Shown here one piece after another: positions 1-9,024 of a stretch of 37,148 nucleotides of DNA. A model generated the notes under the pieces. The model made no database searches. It saw nothing but the letters and a program-made list of their open reading frames with translations, and was not told where the DNA came from. The stretch comes from an uncultured Prochlorococcus sp. (GTDB lineage Bacteria; Cyanobacteriota; Cyanobacteriia; PCC-6307; Cyanobiaceae): positions 1 to 37,148 of the forward strand of contig CACLUD010000007.1 in the NCBI GenBank assembly GCA_902609995.1. Reading direction: 5' to 3'. The position numbers and the translations under genes were made by a program. How positions within the stretch are numbered: position 1 is the stretch's first letter; every line of letters starts with the position of its first letter.

Positions 1-183
1 AAGAGATATATCTTGTCTATTTTTAGTTTCTAGTTTAATACCATCTGTGGTATGTCCTTGACATTGTTTATTTTTATTTTTTTCAAAGTATTCGATTATC
101 TCTTCACATAAAGTTGGATCGATTATCCATGAACCAATAAAGTTTGGGGTTAGATTTCCTTTGTTTAAATTTGATCTTTTCAT
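1..183 (-). CDS. Probable 2OG-Fe(II) oxygenase, N-terminal 61 residues only (cut by window start)
   Basis: The minus strand opens at ATG 183 and stays open to base 1, giving 61 residues. Visible segments are NFIGSWIIDPTLCEEIIEYF followed by a KNKQCQGHTTDG stretch. This N-terminal pattern (FIGSW, a short helix C-EEIIEYF, then a Gly-rich turn) resembles the 2OG-Fe(II) oxygenases that marine cyanobacteria and cyanophages carry next to or fused with TPR repeats. The HxD...H iron ligands would lie outside the window, so catalysis cannot be checked. The start is 22 bases after the stop of the TPR gene, so the two are probably cotranscribed. The family call is from remembered similarity and is moderate; it could be another small enzyme of the same island. 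Confidence 0.5.
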   Translation of the reverse strand, partial: MKRSNLNKGNLTPNFIGSWIIDPTLCEEIIEYFEKNKNKQCQGHTTDGIKLETKNRQDISL

Positions 184-205
184 GAAATAATCTTTTTTGA
201 TAGTT

Positions 206-907
206 TTAGTTTATTGATAAGCCGTTTATTAAGTTAAATTCAATGAAACCGTCACCTTTTTTGAGATGTTTAATTCCTTCAATATGCTTTCCTTCGTTTA
301 AAAGTATATTCCCTAGTTGATGATGAGCATTTGCGAAATCAGGATTAATTTCTATTGATTTTTGAGTGGATAACGCTGCCTCTTTTAAATTCCCAAGATC
401 TTTTAGTATTATTCCAAGATTGTAATAAGCATCTGTGTAATTAGGGTTAATTTCTATTGCTTTGCGACTTGATAATTCTGCCTCTATTAAATTCCCAAGA
501 TCTTTTAGTATTATTCCAAGATTGTAATGAGCATGAGAGAAATCAGGTTTGATTGCTATCGCTTTACGGGATGACAATTCTGCCTCTTTTTAATTCCCAA
601 GATCTTTTTGTATTGCTCCAAGATTGTAATGCGCTTCTGCAAAATCAGGTTTGATTGCTATCGCTTTACGGTATATAGTCTCTGCTTCTTGTGATTTTCT
701 TATACTGTTAAGTAAGACTCCATAGTTAAAAAATAATCTATGATCTTTAAAACCTTTATCTAAGAAATATTGATAAAATTTAGTCGCTTCTGAAATTTTT
801 CCTTCTGAATGCAACTTAAATGCTTGTTTAAGTATTTGTTCTTTAGAAAGGTTGCTATTTTTATTAAATTCTTTTTTAGAATTGTACTGCTCCCCAAAAC
901 CGTTCAT
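206..907 (-). pseudogene. Tetratricopeptide-repeat protein interrupted by a nonsense codon
   Basis: One continuous reading frame runs from ATG 907 to the stop at 206-208 (233 codons), broken by a single in-frame TAA at 590-592. Both halves are in the same frame and the TPR pattern continues across the break: the upstream half ends in AIQKDLGN and the downstream half resumes KEAELSSRKAIAIKPDF. In two sister repeats the same position reads GGGAATTTA, so here TTA (Leu) became TAA. The protein has about four to five 34-residue TPR units with the A-YNLG-I--DLG--EAE signature, an N-terminal helical lead and a C-terminal GDGFIEFNL tail. TPRs bind proteins; the partner is unknown. A possible internal TTG at 577 is not supported by a ribosome binding site. 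The change looks recent because the downstream frame is intact. Confidence 0.75.
290..703 (-). repeat. 102-bp tandem coding repeats (TPR units)
   Basis: The TPR units repeat at the DNA level with an exact 102-bp period (34 codons). The motif cccaagatc starts at 392, 494 and 596. The 35 bases at 392-426 and 494-528 are identical, and the segment gattgctatcgctttacgg recurs at 551 and 653. Such near-identity at the nucleotide level points to recent duplication or unequal recombination of units. Confidence 0.85.
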
Positions 908-1294
908 CTTTAAATTTTTATGTACTTTCTAAACCATTAATTTTACTAATAATATCATAATTATTTTTAGATTTTTTAATTCGGAAGATTTTCTTTCATC
1001 ATTCATTATTCTAATTTCCTAAATAAATCGGTAAACATCGGTTTTATATTTTTTAGTAATTTGTATATTCTCAGAAAAATTACTAACTCATTTTTTGCGT
1101 TAAGGAAATTTATCGGTTTTAAAGATACGATCCTAAAAAAATAAGTCACATTTGAGTGTTTGTGATGTTGTTGCAGGGAATGTTGTAGGGATATCTTAAA
1201 AATTGATCAAAGTTTTTTCTATAAATTTCTATAACTCGCTTTTAGTTCTCAATGCGAATCTCTTCCTCTCCGTAATTATTTATAAGAATTATTT
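908..1294. other. 387-bp intergenic region between TPR gene and HAD gene
   Basis: No recognisable gene was found on either strand. It holds a weak 25-codon minus-strand ORF (929-1006), a direct repeat atcggtttta (about 1038 and 1112), and AT-rich sequence. The minus strand between 908 and about 1100 should carry the promoter of the TPR gene. The hairpin aagaat/attctt near 1284-1302 overlaps the HAD stop but has no following T run, so it is a poor terminator. This may be the edge of a variable island. Confidence 0.5.
929..1006 (-). CDS. Possible 25-aa leader peptide ahead of the TPR gene (weak)
   Basis: ATG 1006 opens a 25-codon ORF (begins MNDERKSSELKN, ends in a hydrophobic IIMILLVKLMV) that stops 21 bases before the TPR start. 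An AGGAAAT sequence lies about 10 bases upstream and could act as a ribosome binding site. It was noted only because of position and that site. In sequence this AT-rich, an ORF of this size is easily accidental; I do not recognise the peptide. Confidence 0.15.
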   Translation of the reverse strand: MNDERKSSELKNLKIIMILLVKLMV

Positions 1295-2098
1295 TTATTC
1301 TTGGAATTTTTTAAAAAAATCAATATCTATATTTTTAAGATCATTTACTGTATTTAGAATTAAATCAGCTCCTGCCTCTTCAAGTTTTGATTCATATGAA
1401 ATACGTTCTTTCATCCTAGATTCTAAATGGAGATGAGGAGGAGCTACTCCAATGCTTATAAATTTTTGACTTGGAATTCTTTTTTTTGCATTAGAAACAG
1501 TATTGATATCAGCAATTGTGTCACCGACATATGCGATGGGTACATTTTCATTACCTAGATTTCTTTCACATAGCTTACTGGCCAAGTAGAGAAAACCTTG
1601 AGGATCTGGCTTATCAGGAGCATCACCCATTGCTATTAAAGGGGGAGATTCTAATTTTAGTCTCTGTTCTAAAACAAATTTTGCAGATGCAGTTTCGGCT
1701 CCACTAACAAATCCCCAACTAATCCTATTTACACTCAATAAGGTAAAAAATTCTTTTTCCACTAATAACTCCTCATTTCTTATAAAACCTGACCAGTTAT
1801 TACTATCTTTATTTGGATTTCCACCAAAGTAGAAGTCTTCAAAACATCGAATTATATCTTTCCTTTGAGGTAGTTTAAGTTTTAGATTCTCGCTCTTTAT
1901 ATGTCTCTTTATTAGTTCTAAACTTAAATCCCAATCGTTATTCCAGATACCTTCGTTTTTTGCGTTATCTATATCTTGATAACTAGGATCCCAACCGCAA
2001 AATCGATAAACTGTTTTTTTAAGTGAAAGTCTATAACTATTTTCTACGCTTCGTATAACACCATCTATATCAAATAAAATTACACCAATATTATTCAA
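1295..2098 (-). CDS. HAD-superfamily hydrolase (TIGR01548-like phosphatase)
   Basis: This 267-residue protein has the haloacid-dehalogenase signatures in order: motif I FDIDGV with D10 and D12 (nucleophile and acid/base), a helical cap, motif II around FVSG, the Lys of motif III in GDAPDKPDPQGF, and motif IV YVGDTIADI near residue 190. It is thus a phosphohydrolase; the substrate is not evident. It resembles a cyanobacterial HAD family that was historically linked by name to histidine biosynthesis. The start is TTG 2098: an in-frame stop lies shortly upstream, no ATG intervenes, and only nine residues precede motif I, as is usual. It follows cobJ on the same strand after 104 bases and may share its transcript. 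Confidence 0.8.
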   Translation of the reverse strand: MNNIGVILFDIDGVIRSVENSYRLSLKKTVYRFCGWDPSYQDIDNAKNEGIWNNDWDLSLELIKRHIKSENLKLKLPQRKDIIRCFEDFYFGGNPNKDSNNWSGFIRNEELLVEKEFFTLLSVNRISWGFVSGAETASAKFVLEQRLKLESPPLIAMGDAPDKPDPQGFLYLASKLCERNLGNENVPIAYVGDTIADINTVSNAKKRIPSQKFISIGVAPPHLHLESRMKERISYESKLEEAGADLILNTVNDLKNIDIDFFKKFQE

Positions 2099-2202
2099 GG
2101 AATTAGTCTCGATACTATTTATTAAACATTAATGTTCTCTTGCAAAAAAAGCAAAAACAAAATATTTAATGATCAATATAAGATTTATTCTGAAATTACT
2201 TT

Positions 2203-4017
2203 TTATAAATATCCTCTTGGAGTTAAGAATATTTCATCAACTAATGTAGTTTTAGAATTACCAATAATAATGATTGATAGCATATCTATATCTTTTAAAG
2301 GTACGCTATCTAAACTAAAAAAACTCTTAGACTGATTTTCCCTTCCTACTTGTCTTCCTATTAAGACTGGAGTATTCCCTGGTCTATATCCTAAGCATAG
2401 TTCTATAGCTCTTTTCAATTGCCAATTTCTTTCAAGCGATTGTGGATTGAAAATGGCAATTACAAAGTCTCCTAATAAAGCACCTGCAATTCTTTTTTCT
2501 ATAGATTCCCAAGGGGTTAATTTATCACTTAAGCTGATTGTACAGAAGTCATTCATCAAGGGAGCTCCACCAAGTGCAGCAGCCAACTGCATGCTACTTA
2601 TCCCTGGATGTACTTCAAATGAAGGTCTAAAATCTTTATTAACTTTTTGAATTAATTCTAAAAGTAGGCCAGCCATACCATAAAAACCTGCATCTCCAGA
2701 GGAAATTAGTGCTACTTTTATTCCCTCTTCAGCAAGTTTTATAGCTTTCTCACATCTTTCTCTCTCTTCAGTAAGATTGCTCTCAATAATTACTTGATCT
2801 TTCCTTTTAAGAGGTTTAATTAGATCTAAATACATTTTGTATCCAATCCAAATAGAGCATTTTGATAAAGCTTTTCTAGCATCATTTGTTAAATAGGAAA
2901 TATCTCCTGGCCCACTACCTACAACATGTATCTCACCCGTTAATGGGGAATATTGATTTATAGATTCAGAGACTGCAATAGTTACTGCGCCAAATGTACT
3001 TTTTGAAGAATCAGTACTTTTATAAATTTTCTTTTCTTTCAATAGTTTTGAACCTTGTCCTGCAGCCAGAATACTTGCTGCCTCAGCAACTGAAGGTGTA
3101 CCAATTTCATCGAGAACTATATTTGATGGGTTTGGGGTATTGATTGCGGAGAGTTCTTCAGATGTAAAAAATTTTATAGGTAAATTTTTTTCTTTTGAGA
3201 TCTCTAAAATTGCCTTCTCATCGTTTTTTAAATCAATAGTTGCAAAACCTGCGATTGATAATGGAGATAAATTATTAGTGGCTAAAAAACTTTGTAAAGA
3301 GTCTTCAATTAATTCTTTGCTGGTATTTCTCTCACAACCTAAACCGATCCATAAAATTGGTGGATGCCAAGTATTTTTATGATTACCAAATATAGATATG
3401 TGAAAACTTGATTTCTCTTGCTCATTATCTGTTTCTGATAATAGAGTAATAGTATTTCCTGCTTCAGAAGTTTTCCATAAATTGTTGCCTGACAATTGGC
3501 TACAAAAAATTTCTTTATTATTAGATTGCTTGATTACTAATTTTGACCAGTCCTTTAAATCTCCTGATCTTTTCCATCCCCATTGATTTCCAAATGAGTC
3601 AATATTTAAGTAATTCTGATCAATTGAATTATTAGTCTCGATTATTTCACCACCGAATAAATTACATATTTGAAATGCAATATTTTGGATATTTGATTGA
3701 TGTGCTCCAATTATAGGGATAATTTTTGATCCTTTTTTATCAATAACAATTACCCCAGGATCTTTATCTTTGGAAGATAATAAAGAATTAATAAGTCTAA
3801 TAGAAGCGCCAACTGAGCCAACAAAGATAATCAACTCCAATTTTTCCCACTTTTCTCTCAGAATTTGCCTAGGTTTTACAAACTTAACTGAGTCTTTTAT
3901 CTTTTTATCTTTAGTGGATGAGCTTCCTATGAAAATCTCATTAATAAATTCTGTTTTTTTTAGTCTTTTTAAAATTTCTTTTGAAGTATCAGAAAAACCT
4001 ATTGCAATACCTTTCAA
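2203..4017 (-). CDS. cobJ: CbiG-CobJ fusion: precorrin-3B C17-methyltransferase
   Basis: The 604 residues contain two cobalamin enzymes. Residues 1-350 are CbiG-like: an N-terminal part with IIFVGSVGASIRLI and a Gly-rich IIGAHQ segment, then the CbiG C-terminal domain starting GLGCERNTS (226-233). Residues 361-604 are the SAM-dependent CobJ/CbiH methyltransferase, with HVVGSGPGD (364-372) and SSGDAGFYGMAG as SAM-binding motifs. The C17 methylation drives ring contraction of the corrin precursor; CbiG opens the resulting lactone in the anaerobic route. Fusion of the two is known in cyanobacteria. The start is TTG 4017: an in-frame TAA lies 18 bases upstream and there is no ATG before the conserved GIAIGF. 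It is divergent from psaA across 341 bases. Confidence 0.92.
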   Translation of the reverse strand: MKGIAIGFSDTSKEILKRLKKTEFINEIFIGSSSTKDKKIKDSVKFVKPRQILREKWEKLELIIFVGSVGASIRLINSLLSSKDKDPGVIVIDKKGSKIIPIIGAHQSNIQNIAFQICNLFGGEIIETNNSIDQNYLNIDSFGNQWGWKRSGDLKDWSKLVIKQSNNKEIFCSQLSGNNLWKTSEAGNTITLLSETDNEQEKSSFHISIFGNHKNTWHPPILWIGLGCERNTSKELIEDSLQSFLATNNLSPLSIAGFATIDLKNDEKAILEISKEKNLPIKFFTSEELSAINTPNPSNIVLDEIGTPSVAEAASILAAGQGSKLLKEKKIYKSTDSSKSTFGAVTIAVSESINQYSPLTGEIHVVGSGPGDISYLTNDARKALSKCSIWIGYKMYLDLIKPLKRKDQVIIESNLTEERERCEKAIKLAEEGIKVALISSGDAGFYGMAGLLLELIQKVNKDFRPSFEVHPGISSMQLAAALGGAPLMNDFCTISLSDKLTPWESIEKRIAGALLGDFVIAIFNPQSLERNWQLKRAIELCLGYRPGNTPVLIGRQVGRENQSKSFFSLDSVPLKDIDMLSIIIIGNSKTTLVDEIFLTPRGYL

Positions 4018-4177
4018 TTTAAGAAGTTCTCTTTAATATCAATTTAAAACTATATCTCTTCGCTGCAATTAAAAAAAATAAAAACGAAATATAAAAAGAA
4101 ATTTAAGATTTCTTTGATCTTAATAAGTAAATATACTCAGAACCTTGTTATCTAAAGGGATTCAATAGAAATACTGA

Positions 4178-4209
4178 AAAGTAACAATCAATGAAACATT
4201 TGTTACTTT
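4178..4209. promoter_or_regulatory. Perfect inverted repeat AAAGTAACAA-N12-TTGTTACTTT upstream of psaA
   Basis: Two 10-base arms (4178-4187 and 4200-4209) are exact reverse complements around a 12-base spacer. No T run follows on either strand, so it is not an intrinsic terminator; an operator is more likely. Each arm contains GTTACTTT, one base away from the HLR1 half-site (G/T)TTACA(T/A)(T/A) bound by the light-response regulator RpaB, which controls photosystem I genes in model cyanobacteria. HLR1 sites are direct repeats with 2-base spacing, so this match is only suggestive. Confidence 0.5.
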
Positions 4210-4287
4210 CCTGCATGATCAAAGAATCTTTAGCCTATTATTTTTGGTAACGAAGATCTTAAGTTTTGATTCGCTCGTTCCTTAAAA

Positions 4288-4308
4288 GTCTACTATTGAA
4301 AAGTAGGC
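4288..4308 (+). promoter_or_regulatory. Small hairpin in psaA 5' leader
   Basis: GTCTACT (4288-4294) can pair with AGTAGGC (4302-4308) around a 7-base loop, with one G-U pair. It lies 50 bases before the psaA start codon. It could influence mRNA stability or translation; the stem is short and this is only a structural observation. Confidence 0.3.
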
Positions 4309-4358
4309 TCACAGGGGTGAAAAAATCTACTTAAGGGCCAATTATTTAGAGGTGCTAG

Positions 4359-6662
4359 ATGACCATTAGCCCACCAGAAAGTGGAGAAAAAGACAAAAAG
4401 ATTTTGGAATCTCCCGTTAAGGCTGATCCCAGACCTATTGATTTTGCCAAATTAGATAAACCAGGTTTCTGGTCTAGTAAATTATCCAAAGGTCCAAAAA
4501 CCACAACTTGGATTTGGAATTTGCATGCAGATGCACACGATTTCGATATACATACAGGAGATGCTGAAGAAGCTACAAGAAAAATATTCTCAGCTCATTT
4601 CGGACACCTAGCTGTCATTTTCATATGGATGAGCGCTGCATTTTTTCATGGAGCAAGATTTTCAAACTATTCAGGATGGCTAGCTGATCCTACCCATGTA
4701 AAACCTGGAGCTCAACAAGTTTGGGCAATAGTTGGGCAAGAGATGCTTAATGGTGATTTAGGTGCTAACTACAACGGCATACAAATAAGTTCTGGAATAT
4801 TCCACATGTGGCGAGCTTGGGGAATTACAAATGAAAGTGAATTAATGGCATTAGCTATTGGGGCGGTAGTAATGGCTGCACTAATGCTTCATGCAGGTAT
4901 CTTCCACTATCATAAAGCTGCTCCAAAAATGGAATGGTTCCAAGATGTTGAGTCTATGATGAATCATCATCTAGCAGGTCTTTTAGGACTTGGTTCTTTA
5001 GCTTGGGCTGGTCATACTATTCATATTGGTGCTCCTACAGCAGCTCTTTTAGATGCTATTGATGCTGGTAGCCCACTAATCATTAACGGTAAAGAGATAG
5101 CGACAATTGCTGACATACCAATGCCTCACCAATTGTGTGATCCGCAAATTGTCGGTCAAATATTTCCAGGTCTTGCAAGCGGTACAGGTAACTTCTTTAG
5201 TTTAAACTGGTTTGCTTTTTCAGATTTCCTAACTTTCAAGGGAGGACTTAATCCAGTAACTGGAAGTCTATGGATGACTGATATTGCACATCATCATGTT
5301 GCAATTGCTGTTTTATTTATAATTGCTGGTCATATGTATAGGACTAACTATGGAATTGGTCATAGTATGAAAGAAATATTAGATGCACAACAAGGAGATC
5401 CTATTCTTTTCCCAGCCCCTAGGGGTCACCAAGGTCTGTTTGATTTTATGGCTGAAAGTAGACATGCGCAGCTTTCTGTCAATTTAGCGATGCTTGGATC
5501 TCTTAGTATCTTGATCTCTCATCATATGTACGCGATGCCTCCGTATCCATATATTGCTACTGATTACATGACTGTGCTTGGTTTGTTTACTCATCATATG
5601 TGGATAGGTGGATTATTTATAGTTGGAGCTGGAGCTCATGCAGGTATAGCGATGGTTAGGGATTACGATCCAGCAAAGCATATAGATAATGTTTTAGATA
5701 GGATTTTAAAAGCTAGAGATGCTTTAATAAGTCACCTTAATTGGGTTTGTATGTGGTTAGGTTTCCATAGTTTTGGACTCTATATTCATAACGACACAAT
5801 GAGAGCTTTAGGAAGACCTCAAGATATGTTTAGTGATTCTGCTATTCAACTTCAACCAATATTTGCCCAATGGGTTCAAAGCATTCAAGCTTCAGCGGTT
5901 GGCACTTCAATATTGGCTGGTACAGCAGAAGCCTTACCTCATAAAGCTATAAGTGAAGTATTTAACGGAAGTTTAGTTGAAGTAGGTGGAAAGGTTGCGA
6001 TTGCTCCAATCCCCTTAGGAACAGCTGATTTGATGATTCATCACATTCATGCATTCCAAATACATGTAACAGTTTTGATTCTTCTTAAAGGTGTACTTTA
6101 TGCAAGAAGCTCAAGGTTAATCCCTGATAAAGCATCACTAGGATTTAGATTCCCATGTGATGGCCCTGGTAGAGGAGGTACCTGTCAAGTTTCTTCTTGG
6201 GACCATGTTTTCTTAGCGCTTTTCTGGATGTATAACTGCCTATCAATTGTTATTTTCCATTTTTCTTGGAAAATGCAAAGTGATGTTTGGGGGCTAACAG
6301 GAGGAAATTTTGCACAAAGTGCAATCACTATAAACGGATGGTTAAGAGACTTTCTATGGGCTCAAGCAGCACAAGTATTGACAAGTTATGGTCAAGCAAT
6401 AAGTATGTACGGCTTAATGTTCTTAGGTGCTCACTTTATTTGGGCATTTAGCTTAATGTTCTTATTCAGTGGGAGAGGTTACTGGCAAGAACTATTTGAA
6501 TCAATTGTTTGGGCACACAATAAATTGAAAGTTGCTCCAACAATTCAACCGAGAGCACTATCAATTACTCAAGGTCGTGCAGTTGGTGTAACTCACTTCT
6601 TAGTGGGTGGCATAGCTACTACTTGGGCATTCTTCCATGCTCGCCTTTTCGGGATTGGCTAA
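4359..6662 (+). CDS. psaA: Photosystem I P700 apoprotein A1
   Basis: This 767-residue thylakoid membrane protein forms, with PsaB, the heterodimer binding P700, the A0/A1 electron carriers, many antenna chlorophylls and the Fx 4Fe-4S cluster. The Fx loop [12 protein letters not shown] is present with Cys600 and Cys609. Eleven membrane helices with many His ligands (HHH, HMWR, HHMW segments) are evident. The N-terminus begins [14 protein letters not shown], as in other picocyanobacterial PsaA. The ribosome binding site GAGGTG lies four bases before ATG. psaB follows after 28 bases, so the pair is cotranscribed. Nothing is missing. Confidence 0.99.
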   Translation: MTISPPESGEKDKKILESPVKADPRPIDFAKLDKPGFWSSKLSKGPKTTTWIWNLHADAHDFDIHTGDAEEATRKIFSAHFGHLAVIFIWMSAAFFHGARFSNYSGWLADPTHVKPGAQQVWAIVGQEMLNGDLGANYNGIQISSGIFHMWRAWGITNESELMALAIGAVVMAALMLHAGIFHYHKAAPKMEWFQDVESMMNHHLAGLLGLGSLAWAGHTIHIGAPTAALLDAIDAGSPLIINGKEIATIADIPMPHQLCDPQIVGQIFPGLASGTGNFFSLNWFAFSDFLTFKGGLNPVTGSLWMTDIAHHHVAIAVLFIIAGHMYRTNYGIGHSMKEILDAQQGDPILFPAPRGHQGLFDFMAESRHAQLSVNLAMLGSLSILISHHMYAMPPYPYIATDYMTVLGLFTHHMWIGGLFIVGAGAHAGIAMVRDYDPAKHIDNVLDRILKARDALISHLNWVCMWLGFHSFGLYIHNDTMRALGRPQDMFSDSAIQLQPIFAQWVQSIQASAVGTSILAGTAEALPHKAISEVFNGSLVEVGGKVAIAPIPLGTADLMIHHIHAFQIHVTVLILLKGVLYARSSRLIPDKASLGFRFPCDGPGRGGTCQVSSWDHVFLALFWMYNCLSIVIFHFSWKMQSDVWGLTGGNFAQSAITINGWLRDFLWAQAAQVLTSYGQAISMYGLMFLGAHFIWAFSLMFLFSGRGYWQELFESIVWAHNKLKVAPTIQPRALSITQGRAVGVTHFLVGGIATTWAFFHARLFGIG

Positions 6663-6690
6663 ATAACCTGAACTTCACCTTATTAATTCA

Positions 6691-8919
6691 ATGGCAACAA
6701 AATTTCCAGCATTTAACCAGGGTCTAGCTCAGGACCCAACCACCCGTCGAATATGGTACGGCATAGCTACTGCTCATGACTTTGAGAGTCATGATGGTAT
6801 GACCGAAGAAAAGCTTTACCAGAAGTTGTTTTCTACACATTTTGGACATTTAGCAATAATTGCTCTTTGGGTAGCAGGTAATCTCTTTCATATCGCTTGG
6901 CAAGGTAATTTTGAGCAATTTGTACTTGACCCAACTCATGTGCGTCCTATAGCTCATGCTATTTGGGATCCTCATTTTGGATCAGGGATTACAGAGGCAA
7001 TGACTCAGGCAGGGGCTGATGGCCCAGTAAATATAGCTTATTCAGGCTTATATCACTGGTGGTACACAATTGGGATGAGAACTAATGAGCAATTGTTCCA
7101 AGCTTCAATCTTTATGAGCATTTTGGCCTGTTGGACTTTATTTGCTGGATGGTTACATTTACAGCCAAAATTTCGACCATCGCTTGCTTGGTTTAAAAAC
7201 AACGAATCTAGATTAAATCATCATCTTGCTGTTCTATTTGGATTCAGTAGTATTGCTTGGACAGGACATTTAGTGCACGTGGCTATTCCTGAATCTAGAG
7301 GTATACATGTAGGTTGGGATAATTGGTTAACAGTTCTACCTCATCCCGCAGGTTTAGCTCCTTTCTTTACACTCAACTGGGGAGCATACGCTCAGAATCC
7401 AGATACATTAGAGCAAGTATTTGGAACAACAGAGGGCGCTGGTACAGCAATATTTACTTTTTTAGGAGGACTTCATCCTCAAAGTGAAGCATTATGGTTA
7501 ACTGACATAGCCCATCATCATATAGCAATAGGTACTGTATTCATAATTGCAGGACATATGTATAGAAATACATTCGGTATTGGACATAGCTTAAAAGAAA
7601 TAACAGAAGCACATAATACAAGACATCCACTTGATCCTCATAAAGGAAGTTTTGGAATTAATCATGATGGTATCTATGAAACTGTTACTAATTCTCTTCA
7701 CTTTCAATTAGGTTTAGCTTTGGCTGCTCTTGGTGTTGCAACTTCATTAGTAGCTCAACATATGGGAGCTCTACCTTCTTATGCTTTTATTGCTAGAGAT
7801 TACACCACACAGTCAGCTCTATATACGCATCATCAGTATATAGCCATGTTCTTAATGGTTGGTGCCTTTGCTCATGGAGCAATTTTCTTTGTCAGAGATT
7901 ATGATCCTGAACTTAATAAAGATAATGTATTGGCTCGTGTATTAGGCACAAAAGAAGCTCTTATCAGTCATTTAAGTTGGGTGACTATGATCCTAGGTTT
8001 TCATACATTAGGAATATATGTTCATAACGACGTTGTTGTAGCTTTTGGAAATCCAGAAAAACAAATTCTGATTGAACCAGTATTCGCACAGTTTGTTCAG
8101 GCAGCTCAAGGAAAGATGATGTATGGATTTAACGCACTTCTTTCGGATCCGACTAGTTCAGCTAGTCTGGCGGCAAACTCTTTGCCAGGAAATCATTACT
8201 GGATGGATTTAATTAATAGACAAGATGCATTAAGTGCTTTTTTACCAATTGGCCCAGCAGATTTCTTGGTTCATCATGCAATAGCTCTTGGACTTCATAC
8301 AACTGCATTAATCCTTATTAAAGGAGCTTTAGATGCTAGAGGAACAAAACTAATTCCTGATAAGAAAGATTTGGGTTATGCATTCCCTTGTGATGGACCT
8401 GGTCGTGGAGGTACATGCGATAGCTCATCATGGGATGCTATGTATCTTGCAATGTTCTGGGCTTTGAACTTGATAGCATGGGTAACTTTCTACTGGCATT
8501 GGAAACATTTAGCCATATGGCAAGGTAATGTAGCTCAATTTAACGAGTCTGGGACTTATTTAATGGGTTGGTTTAGAGATTATCTTTGGTTAAACTCTGC
8601 TCAGCTAATTAATGGTTATAATCCTTTCGGTGTTAATTCACTTTCTGTCTGGGCTTGGATGTTCTTGTTTGGTCATCTTGTATGGGCGACTGGATTCATG
8701 TTCTTGATATCTTGGAGAGGATACTGGCAAGAATTAATCGAGACATTAGTTTGGGCTCATCAGCGTACTCCAATAGCTAACCTTGTAGGTTGGAGAGATA
8801 AACCAGTTGCACTTTCAATAGTTCAAGCAAGATTAGTTGGATTAGCTCATTTCACAATTGGAAATATCCTTACTTTTGGAGCATTTGTTATAGCATCTAC
8901 TTCAGGTAAGTTTGGATAA
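6691..8919 (+). CDS. psaB: Photosystem I P700 apoprotein A2
   Basis: This 742-residue partner of PsaA starts [20 protein letters not shown], the usual PsaB N-terminus. The Fx-cluster loop [12 protein letters not shown] occurs with Cys567 and Cys576, which together with the two PsaA cysteines hold the shared 4Fe-4S centre. It is a multispanning thylakoid membrane protein rich in chlorophyll-ligating histidines. It is the second gene of the psaAB operon and is followed 20 bases later by a strong intrinsic terminator. Length and motifs are complete. Confidence 0.99.
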   Translation: MATKFPAFNQGLAQDPTTRRIWYGIATAHDFESHDGMTEEKLYQKLFSTHFGHLAIIALWVAGNLFHIAWQGNFEQFVLDPTHVRPIAHAIWDPHFGSGITEAMTQAGADGPVNIAYSGLYHWWYTIGMRTNEQLFQASIFMSILACWTLFAGWLHLQPKFRPSLAWFKNNESRLNHHLAVLFGFSSIAWTGHLVHVAIPESRGIHVGWDNWLTVLPHPAGLAPFFTLNWGAYAQNPDTLEQVFGTTEGAGTAIFTFLGGLHPQSEALWLTDIAHHHIAIGTVFIIAGHMYRNTFGIGHSLKEITEAHNTRHPLDPHKGSFGINHDGIYETVTNSLHFQLGLALAALGVATSLVAQHMGALPSYAFIARDYTTQSALYTHHQYIAMFLMVGAFAHGAIFFVRDYDPELNKDNVLARVLGTKEALISHLSWVTMILGFHTLGIYVHNDVVVAFGNPEKQILIEPVFAQFVQAAQGKMMYGFNALLSDPTSSASLAANSLPGNHYWMDLINRQDALSAFLPIGPADFLVHHAIALGLHTTALILIKGALDARGTKLIPDKKDLGYAFPCDGPGRGGTCDSSSWDAMYLAMFWALNLIAWVTFYWHWKHLAIWQGNVAQFNESGTYLMGWFRDYLWLNSAQLINGYNPFGVNSLSVWAWMFLFGHLVWATGFMFLISWRGYWQELIETLVWAHQRTPIANLVGWRDKPVALSIVQARLVGLAHFTIGNILTFGAFVIASTSGKFG

Positions 8920-8937
8920 AGTTTTATCAAATAATTT

Positions 8938-8967
8938 AAATCACCACCAATGTGGTGATTTTTTTTT
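8938..8967 (+). terminator. Intrinsic terminator of psaAB
   Basis: ATCACCAC (8940-8947) pairs perfectly with GTGGTGAT (8952-8959) around the loop CAAT, extended by two A-T pairs, and is followed by an unbroken T run to 8967. It is the clearest rho-independent terminator in the window. Confidence 0.95.
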
Positions 8968-9024
8968 GTTGTTTTTTATTGTTATAGATAAGTTAAAATT
9001 AAAAGATTAATTATCGCAATTCAT

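Larger units (their letters stand above)
4018..4358 (+). promoter_or_regulatory. psaA leader and divergent cobJ/psaA promoter region
   Basis: These 341 bases separate divergent cobJ and psaA. They hold a perfect 10-bp inverted repeat (4178-4209), a 7-bp hairpin (4288-4308), a candidate -10 TATTAT at 4236-4241 without a convincing -35, and a ribosome binding site GAGGTG at 4349-4354 four bases before the psaA ATG. A 19-codon ORF at 4191-4250 is probably accidental. The exact transcription start cannot be told from sequence. Confidence 0.5.

Noticed and set aside
206..577. Downstream half of the TPR gene as an independent gene from TTG 577
   Set aside because: The TTG lies inside a TPR helix with no ribosome binding site; a nonsense mutation in one gene explains it better.
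4191..4250. 19-codon plus-strand ORF in the psaA leader, starting inside the inverted-repeat spacer
   Set aside because: Short, no ribosome binding site, and no recognisable peptide; expected by chance.
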